Source: an uncultured Marinobacter sp. (lineage in GTDB: Bacteria; Pseudomonadota; Gammaproteobacteria; Pseudomonadales; Oleiphilaceae). Taken from it: DNA of 64,000 nucleotides. The translations under genes were made by a program, and so were the position numbers. The stretch covers positions 682,001 through 746,000 of the forward strand of contig NZ_CAMYMK010000007.1 in the NCBI RefSeq assembly GCF_947259545.1. The letters run 5' to 3'. Below, one piece after another: positions 45,516 to 57,177 of the stretch; within the stretch, counting starts at the first letter, position 1; every line of letters begins with the position of its first letter. The notes under the pieces were generated by a model. It did not search any database, was not told the origin of the DNA, and saw only the letters and a list, made by a program, of their open reading frames with translations.

Positions 45516-45817
45516 TAAAGAGTCCGGTCGTTCTCGGCCCTGGATTTCTCCAATGCCTGCTCGGTACGAGCAAGTCGTTTCTCAAGGTTTCGGCGGGAAA
45601 CAGACGTTCGGAAAGTCGCCAGCATGGTAATCAGAACACCAATCAGTGTGCCAATAACAAAGGACATGATAATCCAGACAGCAACGCCATGAGGTTGGGT
45701 TTCAAAAATCAGGAAATTCAGGGAAACCGCCATCTGGTTATTCAGGGAAAAGACCAACGCCAGGAGAACCAGGAACACAACCAACAGAACAATAAGAATT
45801 TTCTGCAATCCTGCCAT
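45515..45817 (-). CDS. lapA: Lipopolysaccharide assembly protein A (LapA domain)
   Basis: The protein is 100 aa from ATG 45817 (MAGLQKILIVLLVV); a TTG six codons upstream overlaps the ribosome-binding site. It has two membrane helices (residues ~5-25 and ~45-65) and a cytoplasmic coiled-coil tail rich in Arg/Glu (SRRNLEKRLARTEQALEKSR). Small LapA/YciS proteins act with LapB at the inner membrane in LPS control. Lies 59 bp after ihfB. Confidence 0.9.
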   Translation of the reverse strand: MAGLQKILIVLLVVFLVLLALVFSLNNQMAVSLNFLIFETQPHGVAVWIIMSFVIGTLIGVLITMLATFRTSVSRRNLEKRLARTEQALEKSRAENDRTL

Positions 45818-45876
45818 CGATGTATCGCTCCCCAAGGGTGATTGCCCCGGCCAGTGTTTTTCCCTGCGAAAGGCGA

Positions 45877-46173
45877 TCAGAAGCCCTTCTTCAGACTGTC
45901 GTTAACCTGCTCGCGCAGTTCCTTGCCCGGCTTGAAATGCGGCACAAACTTGGCCGGCAACTGTACGGCCTCGCCGGTTTTCGGATTTCGGCCGGTTCTC
46001 GCCGCACGATGATGCAGGGAGAAACTGCCAAATCCGCGAATCTCAATCCTTTGGCCATTGGACAGCGACTGAGACATATGTTCAATGATCGTTTTTACGG
46101 CCAGCTCCACATCTTTCACGGAAAGCTGTGTTTGCTTGGATGCAATCAGCTCCACCAGTTCGGACTTCGTCAT
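45877..46173 (-). CDS. ihfB: Integration host factor subunit beta
   Basis: The protein has 98 aa. It opens [14 protein letters not shown], and contains [29 protein letters not shown] with the DNA-intercalating Pro loop (GRNPKTGE), followed by [19 protein letters not shown]-beta pairs with IHF-alpha to bend DNA sharply. Its placement just after rpsA is the usual one. Confidence 0.96.
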   Translation of the reverse strand: MTKSELVELIASKQTQLSVKDVELAVKTIIEHMSQSLSNGQRIEIRGFGSFSLHHRAARTGRNPKTGEAVQLPAKFVPHFKPGKELREQVNDSLKKGF

Positions 46174-46254
46174 GAGGCGCTTCCCTCTTCTTTATTATTG
46201 GATAGCCGGTTACCAGCTCCATGCCCCTAGTTTAGCCAAACCAGAAAAAAACAC

Positions 46255-46287
46255 AAAAAAAACGGGCTCTTAGAGCCCGTTTTTTTA
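46255..46287. terminator. Bidirectional-type terminator between rpsA and ihfB
   Basis: AACGGGCTC (46261-46269) and GAGCCCGTT (46273-46281) form a perfect 9-bp stem with A-runs on one side and T-runs on the other. On the minus strand it lies directly after rpsA, so ihfB likely has its own promoter or is reached by read-through. Confidence 0.88.
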
Positions 46288-46302
46288 CACCAACCGGAAA
46301 AC

Positions 46303-47994
46303 TTATTCCTTGTTGGCGTTTTGCTGTTGCATCTGCTCCTTGATGAGATCACCGATGGTGGTCGCACCAGAAGTTTCAGCGGTCTTGCTGCGCACGCTCT
46401 CAAGTGCCTGCTTGTCGTCCTCAACATCCTTGGACTTCACAGACAGGTTGATAATGCGGTTCTTGCGATCGATGCTAATGATCTTCGCTTCAACTTCTTC
46501 GCCTTCCTTCAGCGCGTTACGGGCGTCTTCTACCTTGTCGCGGCTGATTTCGGAAGCCTTCAGAACAGCTTCAACTTCGTCGTTCAGGGAGATAGTGGCT
46601 GCCTTGGCGTCAACGGCGGATACGGTGCCCTTAACAATAGAGCCCTTATCGTTCAGCTGAACAAACTCGGCGAACGGATCGCTTTCCAGCTGCTTGATGC
46701 CCAGGGAGATGCGCTCGCGCTCGGGATCAACAGACAGGATAACGGTTTCAACTTCGTCGCCCTTCTTGTATTCACGAACGGCTTCTTCGCCAGTTTCGTT
46801 CCAGCTGATGTCAGACAGGTGAACCAGACCATCGATGCCACCGTCCAGACCGATGAAGATACCAAAGTCAGTGATTGACTTGATCTTGCCGGAGATACGG
46901 TCGCCTTTGTTGAACTTGCTGGAGAAATCTTCCCACGGGTTGGATACACACTGCTTGATACCCAGGGAAATACGACGACGCTCTTCGTCGATATCCAGAA
47001 TCATCACGCCTACTTCGTCGCCAACCTGAACGACTTTGGACGGATGGATGTTCTTGTTGGTCCAATCCATTTCGGATACGTGAACCAGACCTTCAACGCC
47101 TTCTTCCAGCTCAGCAAAGCAGCCGTAGTCGGTCAGATTGGTGACACGAGCGGTGACCTTGCTGTTTTCCGGATAGCGACCCTTGATATCAACCCAGGGA
47201 TCTTCACCCAGTTGCTTCAGACCCAGCGATACACGGTTACGCTCACGATCAAACTTCAGTACCTTGACGTTGATCTCGTCGCCCACATTGACGATTTCGC
47301 TCGGATGCTTGATGCGCTTCCAGGCCATATCGGTGATGTGCAGCAGGCCGTCAACACCACCCAGATCCACGAACGCGCCGTAGTCGGTCAGGTTCTTGAC
47401 GATACCCTTGATTTCCAGACCTTCGGTCAGGGTTTCGAGCAGAGCTTCACGCTCGGCACTGTTTTCAGCTTCCAGAACGGCGCGGCGGGAAACAACCACG
47501 TTGTTACGCTTCTGGTCCAGCTTGATAACCTTGAATTCCAGCTCTTTGTTCTCCAGGTGCGCGGTGTCGCGAACCGGACGAACGTCTACCAGAGAGCCTG
47601 GCAGGAAGGCGCGGATGCCGGACAGATCGACGGTGAAACCACCCTTGACCTTGCCGTTGATAACACCCTTGACCACTTCTTCAGCTTCGAAGGACTTCTC
47701 GAGTACCTTCCAGGCTTCAGCGCGCTTGGCCTTCTCACGGGACAGACGGGTTTCACCGAAACCGTCTTCAACAGCGTCGAGAGCTACATCGACAACGTCG
47801 CCAATAGCAACTTCCAACTCGCCTTTTTCGTTCAGAAACTGGGAGGCGGGGATAACGCCTTCGGACTTCAGTCCGGCGTTAACGGTGACCCAGTCGTTGT
47901 CGACGTCAACTACGGTTCCCTGGACGATGGAACCCGGTTGCATGTCAATTTCTTTTAGGCTTTCTTCAAAAAGATCCGCAAAGCTCTCGCTCAT
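46303..47994 (-). CDS. rpsA: 30S ribosomal protein S1
   Basis: The 563-aa protein has six S1 OB-fold repeats, each with the G-x-V...G-x-F/Y-V-x-L pattern, for example [20 protein letters not shown] and [20 protein letters not shown]. It opens [15 protein letters not shown], the conserved S1 start that contacts S2. It brings mRNA to the 30S subunit, especially messages with weak Shine-Dalgarno sites. Ends at a strong terminator. Upstream is cmk, as in E. coli and Pseudomonas. Confidence 0.98.
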   Translation of the reverse strand: MSESFADLFEESLKEIDMQPGSIVQGTVVDVDNDWVTVNAGLKSEGVIPASQFLNEKGELEVAIGDVVDVALDAVEDGFGETRLSREKAKRAEAWKVLEKSFEAEEVVKGVINGKVKGGFTVDLSGIRAFLPGSLVDVRPVRDTAHLENKELEFKVIKLDQKRNNVVVSRRAVLEAENSAEREALLETLTEGLEIKGIVKNLTDYGAFVDLGGVDGLLHITDMAWKRIKHPSEIVNVGDEINVKVLKFDRERNRVSLGLKQLGEDPWVDIKGRYPENSKVTARVTNLTDYGCFAELEEGVEGLVHVSEMDWTNKNIHPSKVVQVGDEVGVMILDIDEERRRISLGIKQCVSNPWEDFSSKFNKGDRISGKIKSITDFGIFIGLDGGIDGLVHLSDISWNETGEEAVREYKKGDEVETVILSVDPERERISLGIKQLESDPFAEFVQLNDKGSIVKGTVSAVDAKAATISLNDEVEAVLKASEISRDKVEDARNALKEGEEVEAKIISIDRKNRIINLSVKSKDVEDDKQALESVRSKTAETSGATTIGDLIKEQMQQQNANKE

Positions 47995-48124
47995 TATGTG
48001 TCCTATATGATCAACGCAAGTGTGCTCCGTGCCACCAGCAACACGGTCTGTTAGTAAGTTCCGGACGCAGCCTGTGGCTGGCAGATAACGCTACAACCGG
48101 CATTTCAACAACAAAAAGGTGTGG

Positions 48125-48805
48125 TCAGGCCTGGCCTGCTGCGGCCATACACCTACCCAACACCTCTTCTATACTCAACCCCGTAGAATCAATGACTTGC
48201 GCATCATCTGCGGGCTTGAGAGGGGCTGCGGAACGGTTCATATCCCGTTCATCACGAACCCGTATCTCCTCTAAAAGGGCGTCAATATTAACATTGACAC
48301 CTGCGTCCTTCAACTGGCTGTAGCGCCGTCTGGCTCTCTCCTCGGCGCTGGCCGTCAGGAAAATCTTGACCGGGGCGTCCGGAAATACCACGGTGCCCAT
48401 GTCGCGGCCATCGGCCACCAGGCCGGGAGCCTGCCGGAAGTCCCGCTGCCGCTGCAACAGGGCATCACGCACCGGCTGCATCACCGCAACCCTGGAGGCA
48501 TTATCACCGGTCGTTTCTGTACGTATATCTGCGGTTACGTCCTTGCCGGCGAGGATTACTTTAACCGGCTCACCTGGCGCCGTTGGCTCAAAAGCTACAT
48601 CCAGACCAGCAGCCACCTTGACCAGACCCGCTTCATCGTCCAGGGATACACCCTGACGCACTGCGGCCAGGGCCGTCAGGCGATAAAGCGCGCCGCTGTC
48701 CAGCAGGTGCCAACCCAGCTTACGGGCGAGCATCTGGGTGACCGTCCCCTTACCGGACCCTCCCGGGCCGTCAATAGTGATGACCGGAGCCTTGGTACTG
48801 GACAT
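48125..48805 (-). CDS. cmk: Cytidylate kinase
   Basis: The protein is 226 aa from ATG 48805 ([20 protein letters not shown]), which has GGGGAGGA 3-4 nt upstream; the adjacent ATG at 48808 and a far upstream frame start are less likely. The P-loop is [10 protein letters not shown], and [44 protein letters not shown] and [19 protein letters not shown] are CMP-kinase signatures. It phosphorylates CMP and dCMP. Start overlaps or abuts the stop of the tyrA-aroA fusion gene. Confidence 0.96.
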   Translation of the reverse strand: MSSTKAPVITIDGPGGSGKGTVTQMLARKLGWHLLDSGALYRLTALAAVRQGVSLDDEAGLVKVAAGLDVAFEPTAPGEPVKVILAGKDVTADIRTETTGDNASRVAVMQPVRDALLQRQRDFRQAPGLVADGRDMGTVVFPDAPVKIFLTASAEERARRRYSQLKDAGVNVNIDALLEEIRVRDERDMNRSAAPLKPADDAQVIDSTGLSIEEVLGRCMAAAGQA

Positions 48806-51033
48806 CATTCCTCCCCTTCGGTGGTGATCAGGATACCGGTGTCGCGGGCAAGCTCCACAAACCCGGGAAATGACGTCGCGACATTGGCGCAATCGGTCAC
48901 TTCAATGTCTCCGGTTGCACGCAGGGACGCCACGGCAAACGACATCGCAATGCGGTGATCTCCGTGACTATCGACCTTGCCACCGCCGATCGGCTGACCA
49001 CCGTCGATAATAATGCCATCGGGCGTCACCGTTGTTTCCACGCCAAGTGCCGCCAGGCCATCCGCCATCACCTGAATCCGATCACTCTCCTTGACCCGCA
49101 GCTCTTCCGCGCCACGCAGGACCGTACGGCCATCAGCACAGGCAGCGGCAATGAACAGTACCGGGAACTCATCGATTGCCAGAGGCACCTGATCTTCCGG
49201 GATATCGATACCCTTGAGCTGCGCGGAACGCACCTTCAGATCCGCCACCGGCTCCCCACCGATTTCACGCTCCTCCAGGACTTCGATATCGGCACCCATC
49301 TGCCGCAGGATATTAATAACGCCAACCCGCGTCGGATTCATACCAACGTGGCGCAGGGTCAGCTCGGAATCCGGCGCAATGCTGGCCGCCACCAGGAAAA
49401 AGGCCGCAGAGGAAATATCAGCCGGCACATCAATGGCGGCAGCCGTCAGCCTGCCACCACCGGAAACACTGGCTGTGGCACCATCCCGATGCACATGATA
49501 GCCAAACCCGGCCAGCATGCGTTCGGTATGGTCGCGGGTCGGTGCGGGCTCGGTGACCGAGGTGACACCCTCAGCGTACAGGCCCGCCAGCAACAGGCAG
49601 GACTTGACCTGGGCGGACGCCACCGGCATTTCGTAATGGATACCGGTCAGCGGCTGCCCACCATGAATCTTCAACGGCGGACGACCACCGTCAGCGGTAT
49701 CGATCACCGCCCCCATAGCGCGAAGAGGGTCAGCAACACGCCCCATCGGACGCTTGGAGAGGCTGCTGTCTCCAGTCAACTCGGAATCAAACGGCTGCGC
49801 CGCCAACAACCCCGAGAACAGGCGCATGGCAGTGCCGGAATTGCCCAGGTACAGCGGCCCACGGGGCGCCTGCAGGCCGTTGACCCCCACGCCGTGAATA
49901 CGCACGAACCCGTCATCCGGGCCTTCAATGGTCACCCCCATATCACGGAACGCCTGTAGCGTCGCGAGGCTGTCCTCACCTTCAAGGAACCCCTTCACTT
50001 CGGTGATTCCATCGGCCAGGGCGCCCAGCATGATGGAACGATGGGAAATGGATTTATCGCCCGGTACCCGGATATCCCCGGCGATGCTGCCGCCGGGCTG
50101 AAGATGGAACGTTACCTGTTTCTGACTGTTGTTTGTCACGTAAGCCTGTCCTGAAAGCATTTTCGAAAAATGTTCCCGCGCCGCCTTGGCGCGACTGAAA
50201 ACCCTGAGCATGGTTGCACCGTCTCCGTCGGCAATGGCGGTACGGAGACGGTCGAGATCGTGCGTAAAGTGGTCGATGACCCGCAGCACGGCATCCCGGT
50301 TGGAGAGAAAGATGTCGTGCCACATCACCGGATCACTGGCGGCGATTCGCGTAAAGTCCCGGAAACCACCCGCCGCGTAGCGAAAAATATCCAGATTCTC
50401 GTCTTCGCCGGCCAGGGTGTCCACCAGCGAAAACGCAATTAGGTGCGGCAGGTGACTGGTCGCCGCCAGCACTTCATCGTGATAGGCCACGGACATGGTC
50501 AGGACGGTAGCGCCACATCCCTCCCACAGCGCCTTCAAACGCGCCAGATCCCCGGCATGAACATTATCCGGCGGGGTAAGGATCACCTTGTGATTGGCGA
50601 ACATCCCGGAATTCGCTGCCCGGATACCGCTTTTCTCAGACCCCGCAATCGGGTGACCGGGGATCACTCGGGGTGAAAGGTCGCCGAAAACCGCCTTTAC
50701 ATCCTCAACAAAGCTGGTCTTGGTACTGCCCACATCCGTAAGAATGGCGTCGGCGGGCAGGTGGGGCTTTAACTCCTCCAGGACCACACGGGTTGCGCGC
50801 ACCGGCACAGCGAGGATCACCAGCTCACAACCGGAAACCGCCTCGGCAATGGTGCTGGCAGCCTGATCAATGACACCCAGTTCAACGCCCAGCGACAGTT
50901 CGTCCTCTCGCTTGTCGGTGCCGATAACGGTGTCGGCCAGGCCGTTCTCACGCATGGCTTTTGCCAGTGAGCCACCAATCAACCCCAAACCAATAACGGC
51001 AACCCGACGGAACAGTGGCTTGGTCGTTGCCAC
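48805..51033 (-). CDS. Fused prephenate dehydrogenase / EPSP synthase (TyrA-AroA)
   Basis: The protein is 742 aa from GTG 51033, which sits just after the hisC stop with GGGGG upstream; the ATG at 51066 would overlap hisC. The N-terminal ~290 residues are Tyr[18 protein letters not shown] (NAD), [11 protein letters not shown]. From about residue 310 it is EPSP synthase: [34 protein letters not shown] and [16 protein letters not shown]. One protein thus serves the common shikimate step and the tyrosine branch. This fusion is known from pseudomonads and relatives. Confidence 0.95.
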   Translation of the reverse strand: MATTKPLFRRVAVIGLGLIGGSLAKAMRENGLADTVIGTDKREDELSLGVELGVIDQAASTIAEAVSGCELVILAVPVRATRVVLEELKPHLPADAILTDVGSTKTSFVEDVKAVFGDLSPRVIPGHPIAGSEKSGIRAANSGMFANHKVILTPPDNVHAGDLARLKALWEGCGATVLTMSVAYHDEVLAATSHLPHLIAFSLVDTLAGEDENLDIFRYAAGGFRDFTRIAASDPVMWHDIFLSNRDAVLRVIDHFTHDLDRLRTAIADGDGATMLRVFSRAKAAREHFSKMLSGQAYVTNNSQKQVTFHLQPGGSIAGDIRVPGDKSISHRSIMLGALADGITEVKGFLEGEDSLATLQAFRDMGVTIEGPDDGFVRIHGVGVNGLQAPRGPLYLGNSGTAMRLFSGLLAAQPFDSELTGDSSLSKRPMGRVADPLRAMGAVIDTADGGRPPLKIHGGQPLTGIHYEMPVASAQVKSCLLLAGLYAEGVTSVTEPAPTRDHTERMLAGFGYHVHRDGATASVSGGGRLTAAAIDVPADISSAAFFLVAASIAPDSELTLRHVGMNPTRVGVINILRQMGADIEVLEEREIGGEPVADLKVRSAQLKGIDIPEDQVPLAIDEFPVLFIAAACADGRTVLRGAEELRVKESDRIQVMADGLAALGVETTVTPDGIIIDGGQPIGGGKVDSHGDHRIAMSFAVASLRATGDIEVTDCANVATSFPGFVELARDTGILITTEGEE

Positions 51034-51034
51034 G

Positions 51035-52159
51035 TTACGCCCCCTGCCCCGTCTGGCCGAGAGCATGGGCCAGGGCCGTCAACAACTTTGCATTTTCCTG
51101 CTCGAGGCCGATGGACACCCGTAGGTGCCGGGGCATGCCATAACCGGCAATCGGACGCACAATGACGCCCTGTTCCAGCAATGACTGGTAAATACCCATG
51201 GCGTTATTTCCAACATCCACCGCGATGAAGTTGCCCGCAGAGGGAATAAATGACAGGCCAAGCTCGCGAAAGCCGGCTTCCAGTTGCGTCATACCACTGG
51301 CATTGACCTCGCGGGAACGCTGGACGTAGGCCTCATCTTCCAATACGGCTGTCGCGGCGGCCAGCGCAATGGTATCCACATTGAACGGCTGGCGTACCCG
51401 GTTAAGGATATCCGCGATTTCAGGGGAACTGATACTGTAACCAACCCGCAATGCCGCCAGCCCCCAGGCCTTGGAGAAAGTGCGGCAAACGATCAGATTC
51501 GGGAACCGGGACAGCAATTCAACTCCGTCAGCGGAGCCCTCACCCTGAAGATATTCGCAGTAAGCTTCGTCCAATACCACGACAACCCGCGCGGGGATCT
51601 TTTCCAGAAACGCCAGAATGGCTTCAGAGTTATGCACCGTACCCGTCGGGTTATTGGGGTTGGCCACAAACACCAGCTTTGTGCGGTCCGTGACGGCCGC
51701 CGCCATGGCTTCCAGGTCGTGGCCCCAGTCTTTCGCAGGCACGGACACACCTTTGGCGCCAATCGCCTGAGTTACCAACTGATAAATCGCAAACGCGTAC
51801 TGGGAGAAAACCACCTCCGACTCCCCATCCGCAAAGCAGCGGGCAATCACCTCGAGCAAATCATTGGAGCCATTGCCCAGGGTAATCTGCGACATATCAA
51901 CGCCGAAGCGGGCCGCCAGTGCCTGCTTGAGGTCAAAGCCGTTACCGTCAGGGTAAAGGCACAGCTCGCTGAGGGCATCCCGGGCTGCGGCCAGCGCTTT
52001 TTCGCTGGGACCCAGCGGATTCTCGTTACTGGCAAGCTTGATGATATCGGCGGGATCCAGCCCAAGCTCGCGGGCCAGTTCATCGATGGGCTTGCCGGGC
52101 TGATAGGGGGACAGTGCCTGCACTCCCCTGACCGCCAGACTCTGATAATCAATCGACAT
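51035..52159 (-). CDS. hisC: Histidinol-phosphate / aromatic aminotransferase
   Basis: The protein is 374 aa from ATG 52159 ([16 protein letters not shown]), with GAGGAAGG upstream; the frame continues upstream inside pheA but that part is antiparallel in nature to any family. [58 protein letters not shown] and [18 protein letters not shown] (PLP Lys) mark the HisC family. Between pheA and tyrA-aroA it probably works as the aromatic aminotransferase as well (hisC2/hisHb role). The start lies 50 bp beyond the pheA stop. Confidence 0.93.
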   Translation of the reverse strand: MSIDYQSLAVRGVQALSPYQPGKPIDELARELGLDPADIIKLASNENPLGPSEKALAAARDALSELCLYPDGNGFDLKQALAARFGVDMSQITLGNGSNDLLEVIARCFADGESEVVFSQYAFAIYQLVTQAIGAKGVSVPAKDWGHDLEAMAAAVTDRTKLVFVANPNNPTGTVHNSEAILAFLEKIPARVVVVLDEAYCEYLQGEGSADGVELLSRFPNLIVCRTFSKAWGLAALRVGYSISSPEIADILNRVRQPFNVDTIALAAATAVLEDEAYVQRSREVNASGMTQLEAGFRELGLSFIPSAGNFIAVDVGNNAMGIYQSLLEQGVIVRPIAGYGMPRHLRVSIGLEQENAKLLTALAHALGQTGQGA

Positions 52160-52208
52160 CACACCTTCCTCAACGCTTGGCCGAACCGTTTCGCCGTCAA
52201 CACTTTCT

Positions 52209-53306
52209 CTAGAGCACTCCAATGGGGTAAGAGCCCAGACGCTTGAGCTCAACCGCTTCGTCGTCCACGTCTGCCAGCACCTTGCGCACCTTTTCGTCTT
52301 CCACGTGCCCCTCGAAATCGATGTAGAAGACGTAGGCCCAGGTACCACTGGGTGATGGCCGGGTTTCGATACGCGTCAGGCTGAGACCGTGACGATGGAA
52401 TGGTTCCAGCAATTGATACAACGCCCCGGGCTTGTTGCGCATGGACACCAGGATGGAGGACTTGTCGTGACCGCTGGCGGGCACCTCTTCCCGACCGATA
52501 ATCAAAAACCGGGTGGTGTTATCCGGACGATCTTCAATACTGTTGGCCACCACCTCAAGCCCGTACAACTCCGCCGCCATATCACCGGCGATAGCTGCTG
52601 TTCCAGGCTCTTCCGCAGCCCGACGTGCGGCCTCGGCATTACTGCTCACCGTCACCCGCTCAATACCGTAGCGGTGGGTGTCCAGCCACTGACGACACTG
52701 GGCGAACGACTGCTGGTGGGAATAAATCCGGGTGATTTCCTCGTTCTCATTCGCAGGCGACACCAGTAGGTGATGGTGAATTCGCAGCTGCACTTCCCCA
52801 CAGATTTTCAGGGGCGACGACATGAACATGTCGAGCGTGTGGTTGATCATACCTTCGGTGGAATTTTCCACCGGCACTACTCCGTAATGGGCCGCGCCGG
52901 ATTCCACTTCCCGGAAGACAGCATCAATGGCCGGCAGCGGCACGCTGATGACCGAGTGGCCGAAATGCTTGAGCGCTGCCGCCTGGGTGAAGGTGCCAAC
53001 CGGCCCCAGGAAGGCAATGTGCATGGGCTTTTCCAGCGCCAGGCAGGCGGACATGATCTCACGGAACAACCGGGCCATTTCCTCGCCGGACAAGGGGCCG
53101 GGATTCTGCTCCTTGATACGGCGCAACACCTGGGCTTCACGCTCCGGGCGGTAGAAGAACACGTCCTGCCCCGAATTGGCTTTCAGCTTTACATTTGCCA
53201 CTTCCTGAGCACATTTGGCACGCGCACTGATCAACTCCATGATCTTCTGGTCGAGCTGGTCGATCTCGTCCCTCAGTTCACCCAGACGGGTTTGCTCGTC
53301 GGTCAT
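52209..53306 (-). CDS. pheA: Bifunctional chorismate mutase / prephenate dehydratase (P-protein)
   Basis: The protein has 365 aa. Residues 1-90 are an AroQ-type chorismate mutase (LRDEIDQLDQKIMELISARAK, FYRPEREAQVLRRI). Residues ~95-275 are prephenate dehydratase (IAFLGPVGTFTQAAALKHFG, YGVVPVENSTEGMINHTLD, TTRFLIIG). The C-terminal ACT domain (SILVSMRNKPGALYQLLEPF, RIETRPSPSGTWAYVFYIDF) gives phenylalanine feedback control. The start is 2 bp from the serC stop. Confidence 0.97.
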   Translation of the reverse strand: MTDEQTRLGELRDEIDQLDQKIMELISARAKCAQEVANVKLKANSGQDVFFYRPEREAQVLRRIKEQNPGPLSGEEMARLFREIMSACLALEKPMHIAFLGPVGTFTQAAALKHFGHSVISVPLPAIDAVFREVESGAAHYGVVPVENSTEGMINHTLDMFMSSPLKICGEVQLRIHHHLLVSPANENEEITRIYSHQQSFAQCRQWLDTHRYGIERVTVSSNAEAARRAAEEPGTAAIAGDMAAELYGLEVVANSIEDRPDNTTRFLIIGREEVPASGHDKSSILVSMRNKPGALYQLLEPFHRHGLSLTRIETRPSPSGTWAYVFYIDFEGHVEDEKVRKVLADVDDEAVELKRLGSYPIGVL

Positions 53307-53308
53307 GA

Positions 53309-54391
53309 TCAGCCCCGCTCCTTCGCAAATTCCGCCATATAGGCGATCAGGGCATCAACGCCAGCTTCCGGCATTGCGTTGTAGATACTGGCGCGCATGC
53401 CACCCACCGAGCGGTGCCCTTTGAGGTTAAGCAACCCACGTGCATCCGCACCTTTCAGGAAGTCACCGTTCAGGGCATCGTCCCCCAGTGTGAACGGCAC
53501 GTTCATCCACGAGCGGAAGCGGGGATCGATGGGGTTGGCGTAGAAATCATTGTCGTCAATGAAATCGTAGAGCTTTTTCGCCTTGCGCAGGTTGATCTCT
53601 CCCATGGCCTGCACCCCGCCCTGGGCTTTCAGCCACTTGAACACCAGCCCGGCCAGGTACCAGGAATAGGTCGCCGGGGTGTTGTACATGGAGTTGTTAT
53701 CGGCGATGACCTGATAGTTCATCATCGTCGGGGTTTCCTTGCGAGCCTTGCCCAGCAAGTCCTTGCGAATGATGACCACCACCAGACCGGACGGCCCGAT
53801 ATTTTTCTGGGCGCCGGCGTAGATCAGGCCGAACTTCGACACATCCAACGGGCGTGACAACATGGTGGATGACAGGTCCGCCACCAAGGGAACGCTGCCG
53901 CTGTCAGGCACGAAGTCGAACTCCAGGCCACCGATGGTCTCGTTCGGCGTGTAGTGCAGGTACGCGGCGTCGGCACGGGTTTCCCAGCGGCTCTGGTCGG
54001 GAATGGTGGTGAAACCGTCCGCCTCGCTGCTGGCCGCTACATTAACGGTTCCATACCGGCTGGCTTCCGCAATGGCCTTCTTGGACCAGATACCGGTGTT
54101 CACGTAATCCGCGGAGGTTTTGTCTCCCAGCAGGTTCAGAGGAATGGTCGAGAATTGACTGGAAGCTCCACCCTGCATGAAGAGTACGGCGTAATCGTCT
54201 GAAATTCCGGCCAATTCACGAAGATCATTTTCGGCCGTCTCGGCAATTTCCAGGAACTCGTCACTGCGATGGCTCATTTCCATCACCGACATTCCCGAAC
54301 CGCGCCAGTCGAGCATTTCATCCCGTGCCTGTTGCAGCACGCTTTCCGGCAAGGTTGCCGGGCCTGCACAAAAATTATACGCCCTACTCAT
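53309..54391 (-). CDS. serC: Phosphoserine aminotransferase
   Basis: The protein is 360 aa from ATG 54391 (MSRAYNFCAGPATLP), the conserved SerC opening; an ATG 6 codons upstream is less likely. FMQGGASSQFSTIPLNL, YTPNETIGGLEF and YAGAQKNIGPSGLVVVI with the PLP lysine follow. It makes phosphoserine from 3-phosphohydroxypyruvate and also serves pyridoxal-phosphate synthesis. Lies between gyrA and pheA, the normal pseudomonad order. Confidence 0.97.
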   Translation of the reverse strand: MSRAYNFCAGPATLPESVLQQARDEMLDWRGSGMSVMEMSHRSDEFLEIAETAENDLRELAGISDDYAVLFMQGGASSQFSTIPLNLLGDKTSADYVNTGIWSKKAIAEASRYGTVNVAASSEADGFTTIPDQSRWETRADAAYLHYTPNETIGGLEFDFVPDSGSVPLVADLSSTMLSRPLDVSKFGLIYAGAQKNIGPSGLVVVIIRKDLLGKARKETPTMMNYQVIADNNSMYNTPATYSWYLAGLVFKWLKAQGGVQAMGEINLRKAKKLYDFIDDNDFYANPIDPRFRSWMNVPFTLGDDALNGDFLKGADARGLLNLKGHRSVGGMRASIYNAMPEAGVDALIAYMAEFAKERG

Positions 54392-54443
54392 GATCCTGTG
54401 ATCTCTCAAGTCTTACCAATCGTTCGTTCTGCGAGGCACCGGC

Positions 54444-57050
54444 TTATTCCTCGCCGGCGCCCTCATCTGTGTTATCGCCTTCTGCGGCAGGACTTTCCTC
54501 GCCTTCGACGTCTTCGTCATCGCTTTCAGCGATACGCTCAACACCGACCAGACGTTCATCTTCCTGGCTCAGTTTGATCAGGCGAACACCCTGGGTATTC
54601 CGGCTCAGCACCGATACCTCGTCAGTACGGGTACGAACCAGCGTGCCCTTGTCCGAGATCAGCATCATTTCGTCGCCGTCGAACAGCTGCAGCGCCGTCA
54701 CCAGGTTACCGTTACGCTCGGAGCACTGCATGGCGATAACGCCCTGACTGCCACGACTGTAGGTTGGGAACTCGTCAATAGCGGTGCGTTTGCCATAGCC
54801 GTTCTCGCTGGCAGTCAGGAGCACGCCGCCTTCCTGCGGGATGATCAGGGACACCACGTGGTGACCTTCCGGCATCCTGATACCACGAACCCCGCGGGCC
54901 GTACGGCTCATCGGACGAACGGCTTCCTCATTAAAGCGAACGGCTTTGCCGGCGGTGGAGAACAGCATGACCTCAGCATCGCCCTTGGTGATGGCCGCGC
55001 CAATCAGGGTATCGCCTTCGTCCAGAGACAGGGCGATCAGACCGCTGCTGCGCGGACGGGAGAAGTTCGGCAGCGGGGTCTTCTTGACCACACCGGCAGA
55101 GGTGGCCATCAATACATACTGGTCTTCCGGATAATCTCGGACCGGCAGGAAGGTGGTGATGCGCTCACCCTCGTCCAGCGGCAGGATGTTGACCATCGGA
55201 CGGCCACGGGAAGCGCGGCTGGCACGGGGAATCTCGAACACCCGTAGCCAGTACACCTTGCCACGGTTGGAGAAACACAAAATGGTGTCGTGGGAGTTGG
55301 CGACCAGCAGTTTCTCGACGAAATCCTCGTCCTTCATGGACGTTGCCGCCTTGCCCCGGCCACCACGGCGCTGGGCCTGATAGTCTTCGACCGCCTGGGT
55401 CTTGGCATAACCACCGTGGGAAATGGTGACTACCAGGTCTTCTTCATCGATCAGATCAGCGATGGTCAGGTCACGCTGGGAGCTGGTGATTTCGGTACGG
55501 CGCTCGTCACCGAACTCGGATACCACCGCTTCCAGTTCTTCGCGGATTACCTGCATGAGACGATCCGGATCCGCCAGGATTTCCAGCAGGCCGGCAATTT
55601 TCTCAAGGATGTCCTTGTATTCGTTCTGGAGCTTTTCGGTTTCCAGACCGGTCAGGCGGTGCAGACGCATATCCAGGATCGCCTGGGTCTGCTCCGGCGA
55701 CATATGGTACAGCCCATCGCGCAGACCGTAGATTTCCGGCAGGTCATCGGGACGGCAGGCGTCTTCACCGGCACGCTCCAGCATCGCCAGTACGTCACCT
55801 GGCGCCCAGCCCTTGGCCATCAGCTTCTCTTTCGCTTCGACCGACGTCGGAGAAGACTTGATCAGCTCAATCATCTCATCGATGTTGGCCAGGGCAACGG
55901 TCAGGCCTTCCAGGATATGGCCACGTTCCCGGGCCTTGCGCAGCTCGTAGATGGTCCGGCGGGTCACCACTTCACGACGGTGACGCACGAACGCGTCGAG
56001 CATTTCCTTCAGGTTGAGAATCTTCGGCTCGCCGTTGATCAGCGCCACCATGTTGATACCAAACACGGTCTGCAACTGGGTATGGGCGAACAGGTTGTTG
56101 ACGACCACTTCCGGGTTTTCACCACGGCGCAGCTCGATCACAACCCGGATGCCTTCCTTGTTGGACTCGTCCCGCAGCTCGGTAATGCCTTCCAGACGCT
56201 TTTCCTTGACCAGCTCGGCGATCTTCTCGATCAGACGCGCCTTGTTCAGCTGGTACGGCAGCTCGGTAATGATGATGGCATCGCGATTGGTCTTCTTGTC
56301 GTGCTCGATTTCGTGGCGGGCACGAATATAGATACGACCACGGCCGGTGCGATACGCCTCAACTATACCGGCACGACCATTAATAATGCCCTGGGTCGGG
56401 AAATCGGGGCCAGGAATGAACTCCATGAGCTCATCCACGGTCAGATCCGGATTATCAATCAGCGCCAGACACCCGCTGACCACCTCGGTCAGGTTGTGAG
56501 GCGGAATATTGGTGGCCATACCCACGGCAATACCGGAGGAACCGTTCACCAGCAGGTTCGGCACCCGGGTGGGCAGCACATCGGGAATCCGCTCGGTGCC
56601 GTCGTAATTGTCGACGAAATCCACGGTTTCCTTGTCCAGGTCCGCCAGCAGCGAGTGCGCGACCTTCTCCATACGGATCTCGGTGTAACGCATGGCGGCG
56701 GCGTTATCGCCGTCGATGGAACCGAAGTTACCCTGACCATCGACCAGCGGGTACCGCAGGGAGAATGGCTGGGCCATACGAACGATGGTGTCGTAAACCG
56801 CCGAGTCACCGTGGGGGTGGTATTTACCGATGACATCACCGACCACACGGGCGGATTTCTTGTAGGCCTTGTTCCAGTCATTGCCCAGCTCGGACATGGC
56901 GAACAGAACACGACGGTGAACCGGCTTGAGGCCGTCACGGACATCCGGAAGGGCCCGCCCGACGATGACGCTCATGGCGTAATCGAGGTAGGACTGCTTC
57001 AACTCATCTTCAATATTTACCGGCAGGATCTCTTTGGCTAACTCACCCAT
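54444..57050 (-). CDS. gyrA: DNA gyrase subunit A
   Basis: The 868-aa breakage-reunion subunit has active-site Tyr122 in [10 protein letters not shown]. The quinolone-resistance region has the sensitive residues Ser83 and Asp87 (HGDSAVYDT). The C-terminal beta-pinwheel contains the GyrA box QRRGGRGK that wraps DNA, and the protein ends in an acidic tail. It introduces negative supercoils with GyrB. AAGGA precedes the ATG. First gene of the minus-strand cluster leading to serC. Confidence 0.98.
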   Translation of the reverse strand: MGELAKEILPVNIEDELKQSYLDYAMSVIVGRALPDVRDGLKPVHRRVLFAMSELGNDWNKAYKKSARVVGDVIGKYHPHGDSAVYDTIVRMAQPFSLRYPLVDGQGNFGSIDGDNAAAMRYTEIRMEKVAHSLLADLDKETVDFVDNYDGTERIPDVLPTRVPNLLVNGSSGIAVGMATNIPPHNLTEVVSGCLALIDNPDLTVDELMEFIPGPDFPTQGIINGRAGIVEAYRTGRGRIYIRARHEIEHDKKTNRDAIIITELPYQLNKARLIEKIAELVKEKRLEGITELRDESNKEGIRVVIELRRGENPEVVVNNLFAHTQLQTVFGINMVALINGEPKILNLKEMLDAFVRHRREVVTRRTIYELRKARERGHILEGLTVALANIDEMIELIKSSPTSVEAKEKLMAKGWAPGDVLAMLERAGEDACRPDDLPEIYGLRDGLYHMSPEQTQAILDMRLHRLTGLETEKLQNEYKDILEKIAGLLEILADPDRLMQVIREELEAVVSEFGDERRTEITSSQRDLTIADLIDEEDLVVTISHGGYAKTQAVEDYQAQRRGGRGKAATSMKDEDFVEKLLVANSHDTILCFSNRGKVYWLRVFEIPRASRASRGRPMVNILPLDEGERITTFLPVRDYPEDQYVLMATSAGVVKKTPLPNFSRPRSSGLIALSLDEGDTLIGAAITKGDAEVMLFSTAGKAVRFNEEAVRPMSRTARGVRGIRMPEGHHVVSLIIPQEGGVLLTASENGYGKRTAIDEFPTYSRGSQGVIAMQCSERNGNLVTALQLFDGDEMMLISDKGTLVRTRTDEVSVLSRNTQGVRLIKLSQEDERLVGVERIAESDDEDVEGEESPAAEGDNTDEGAGEE

Positions 57051-57177
57051 CGAGAAAGGTTCCTTTGCGTTTGCTGGAAGTCGTTTCAGGGCTTTTTCTA
57101 CGCCCCATAGTTATTCTTTAACAAGCGGCCAATACTAACACAGTCAGCCCTTTACGGGGGCATACAGCGACCCTGCG

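Noticed and set aside
55290..57041. 583-codon open frame antisense to gyrA
   Set aside because: Low-complexity Gln/His/Val-rich translation typical of an antisense shadow; gyrA is unmistakable.
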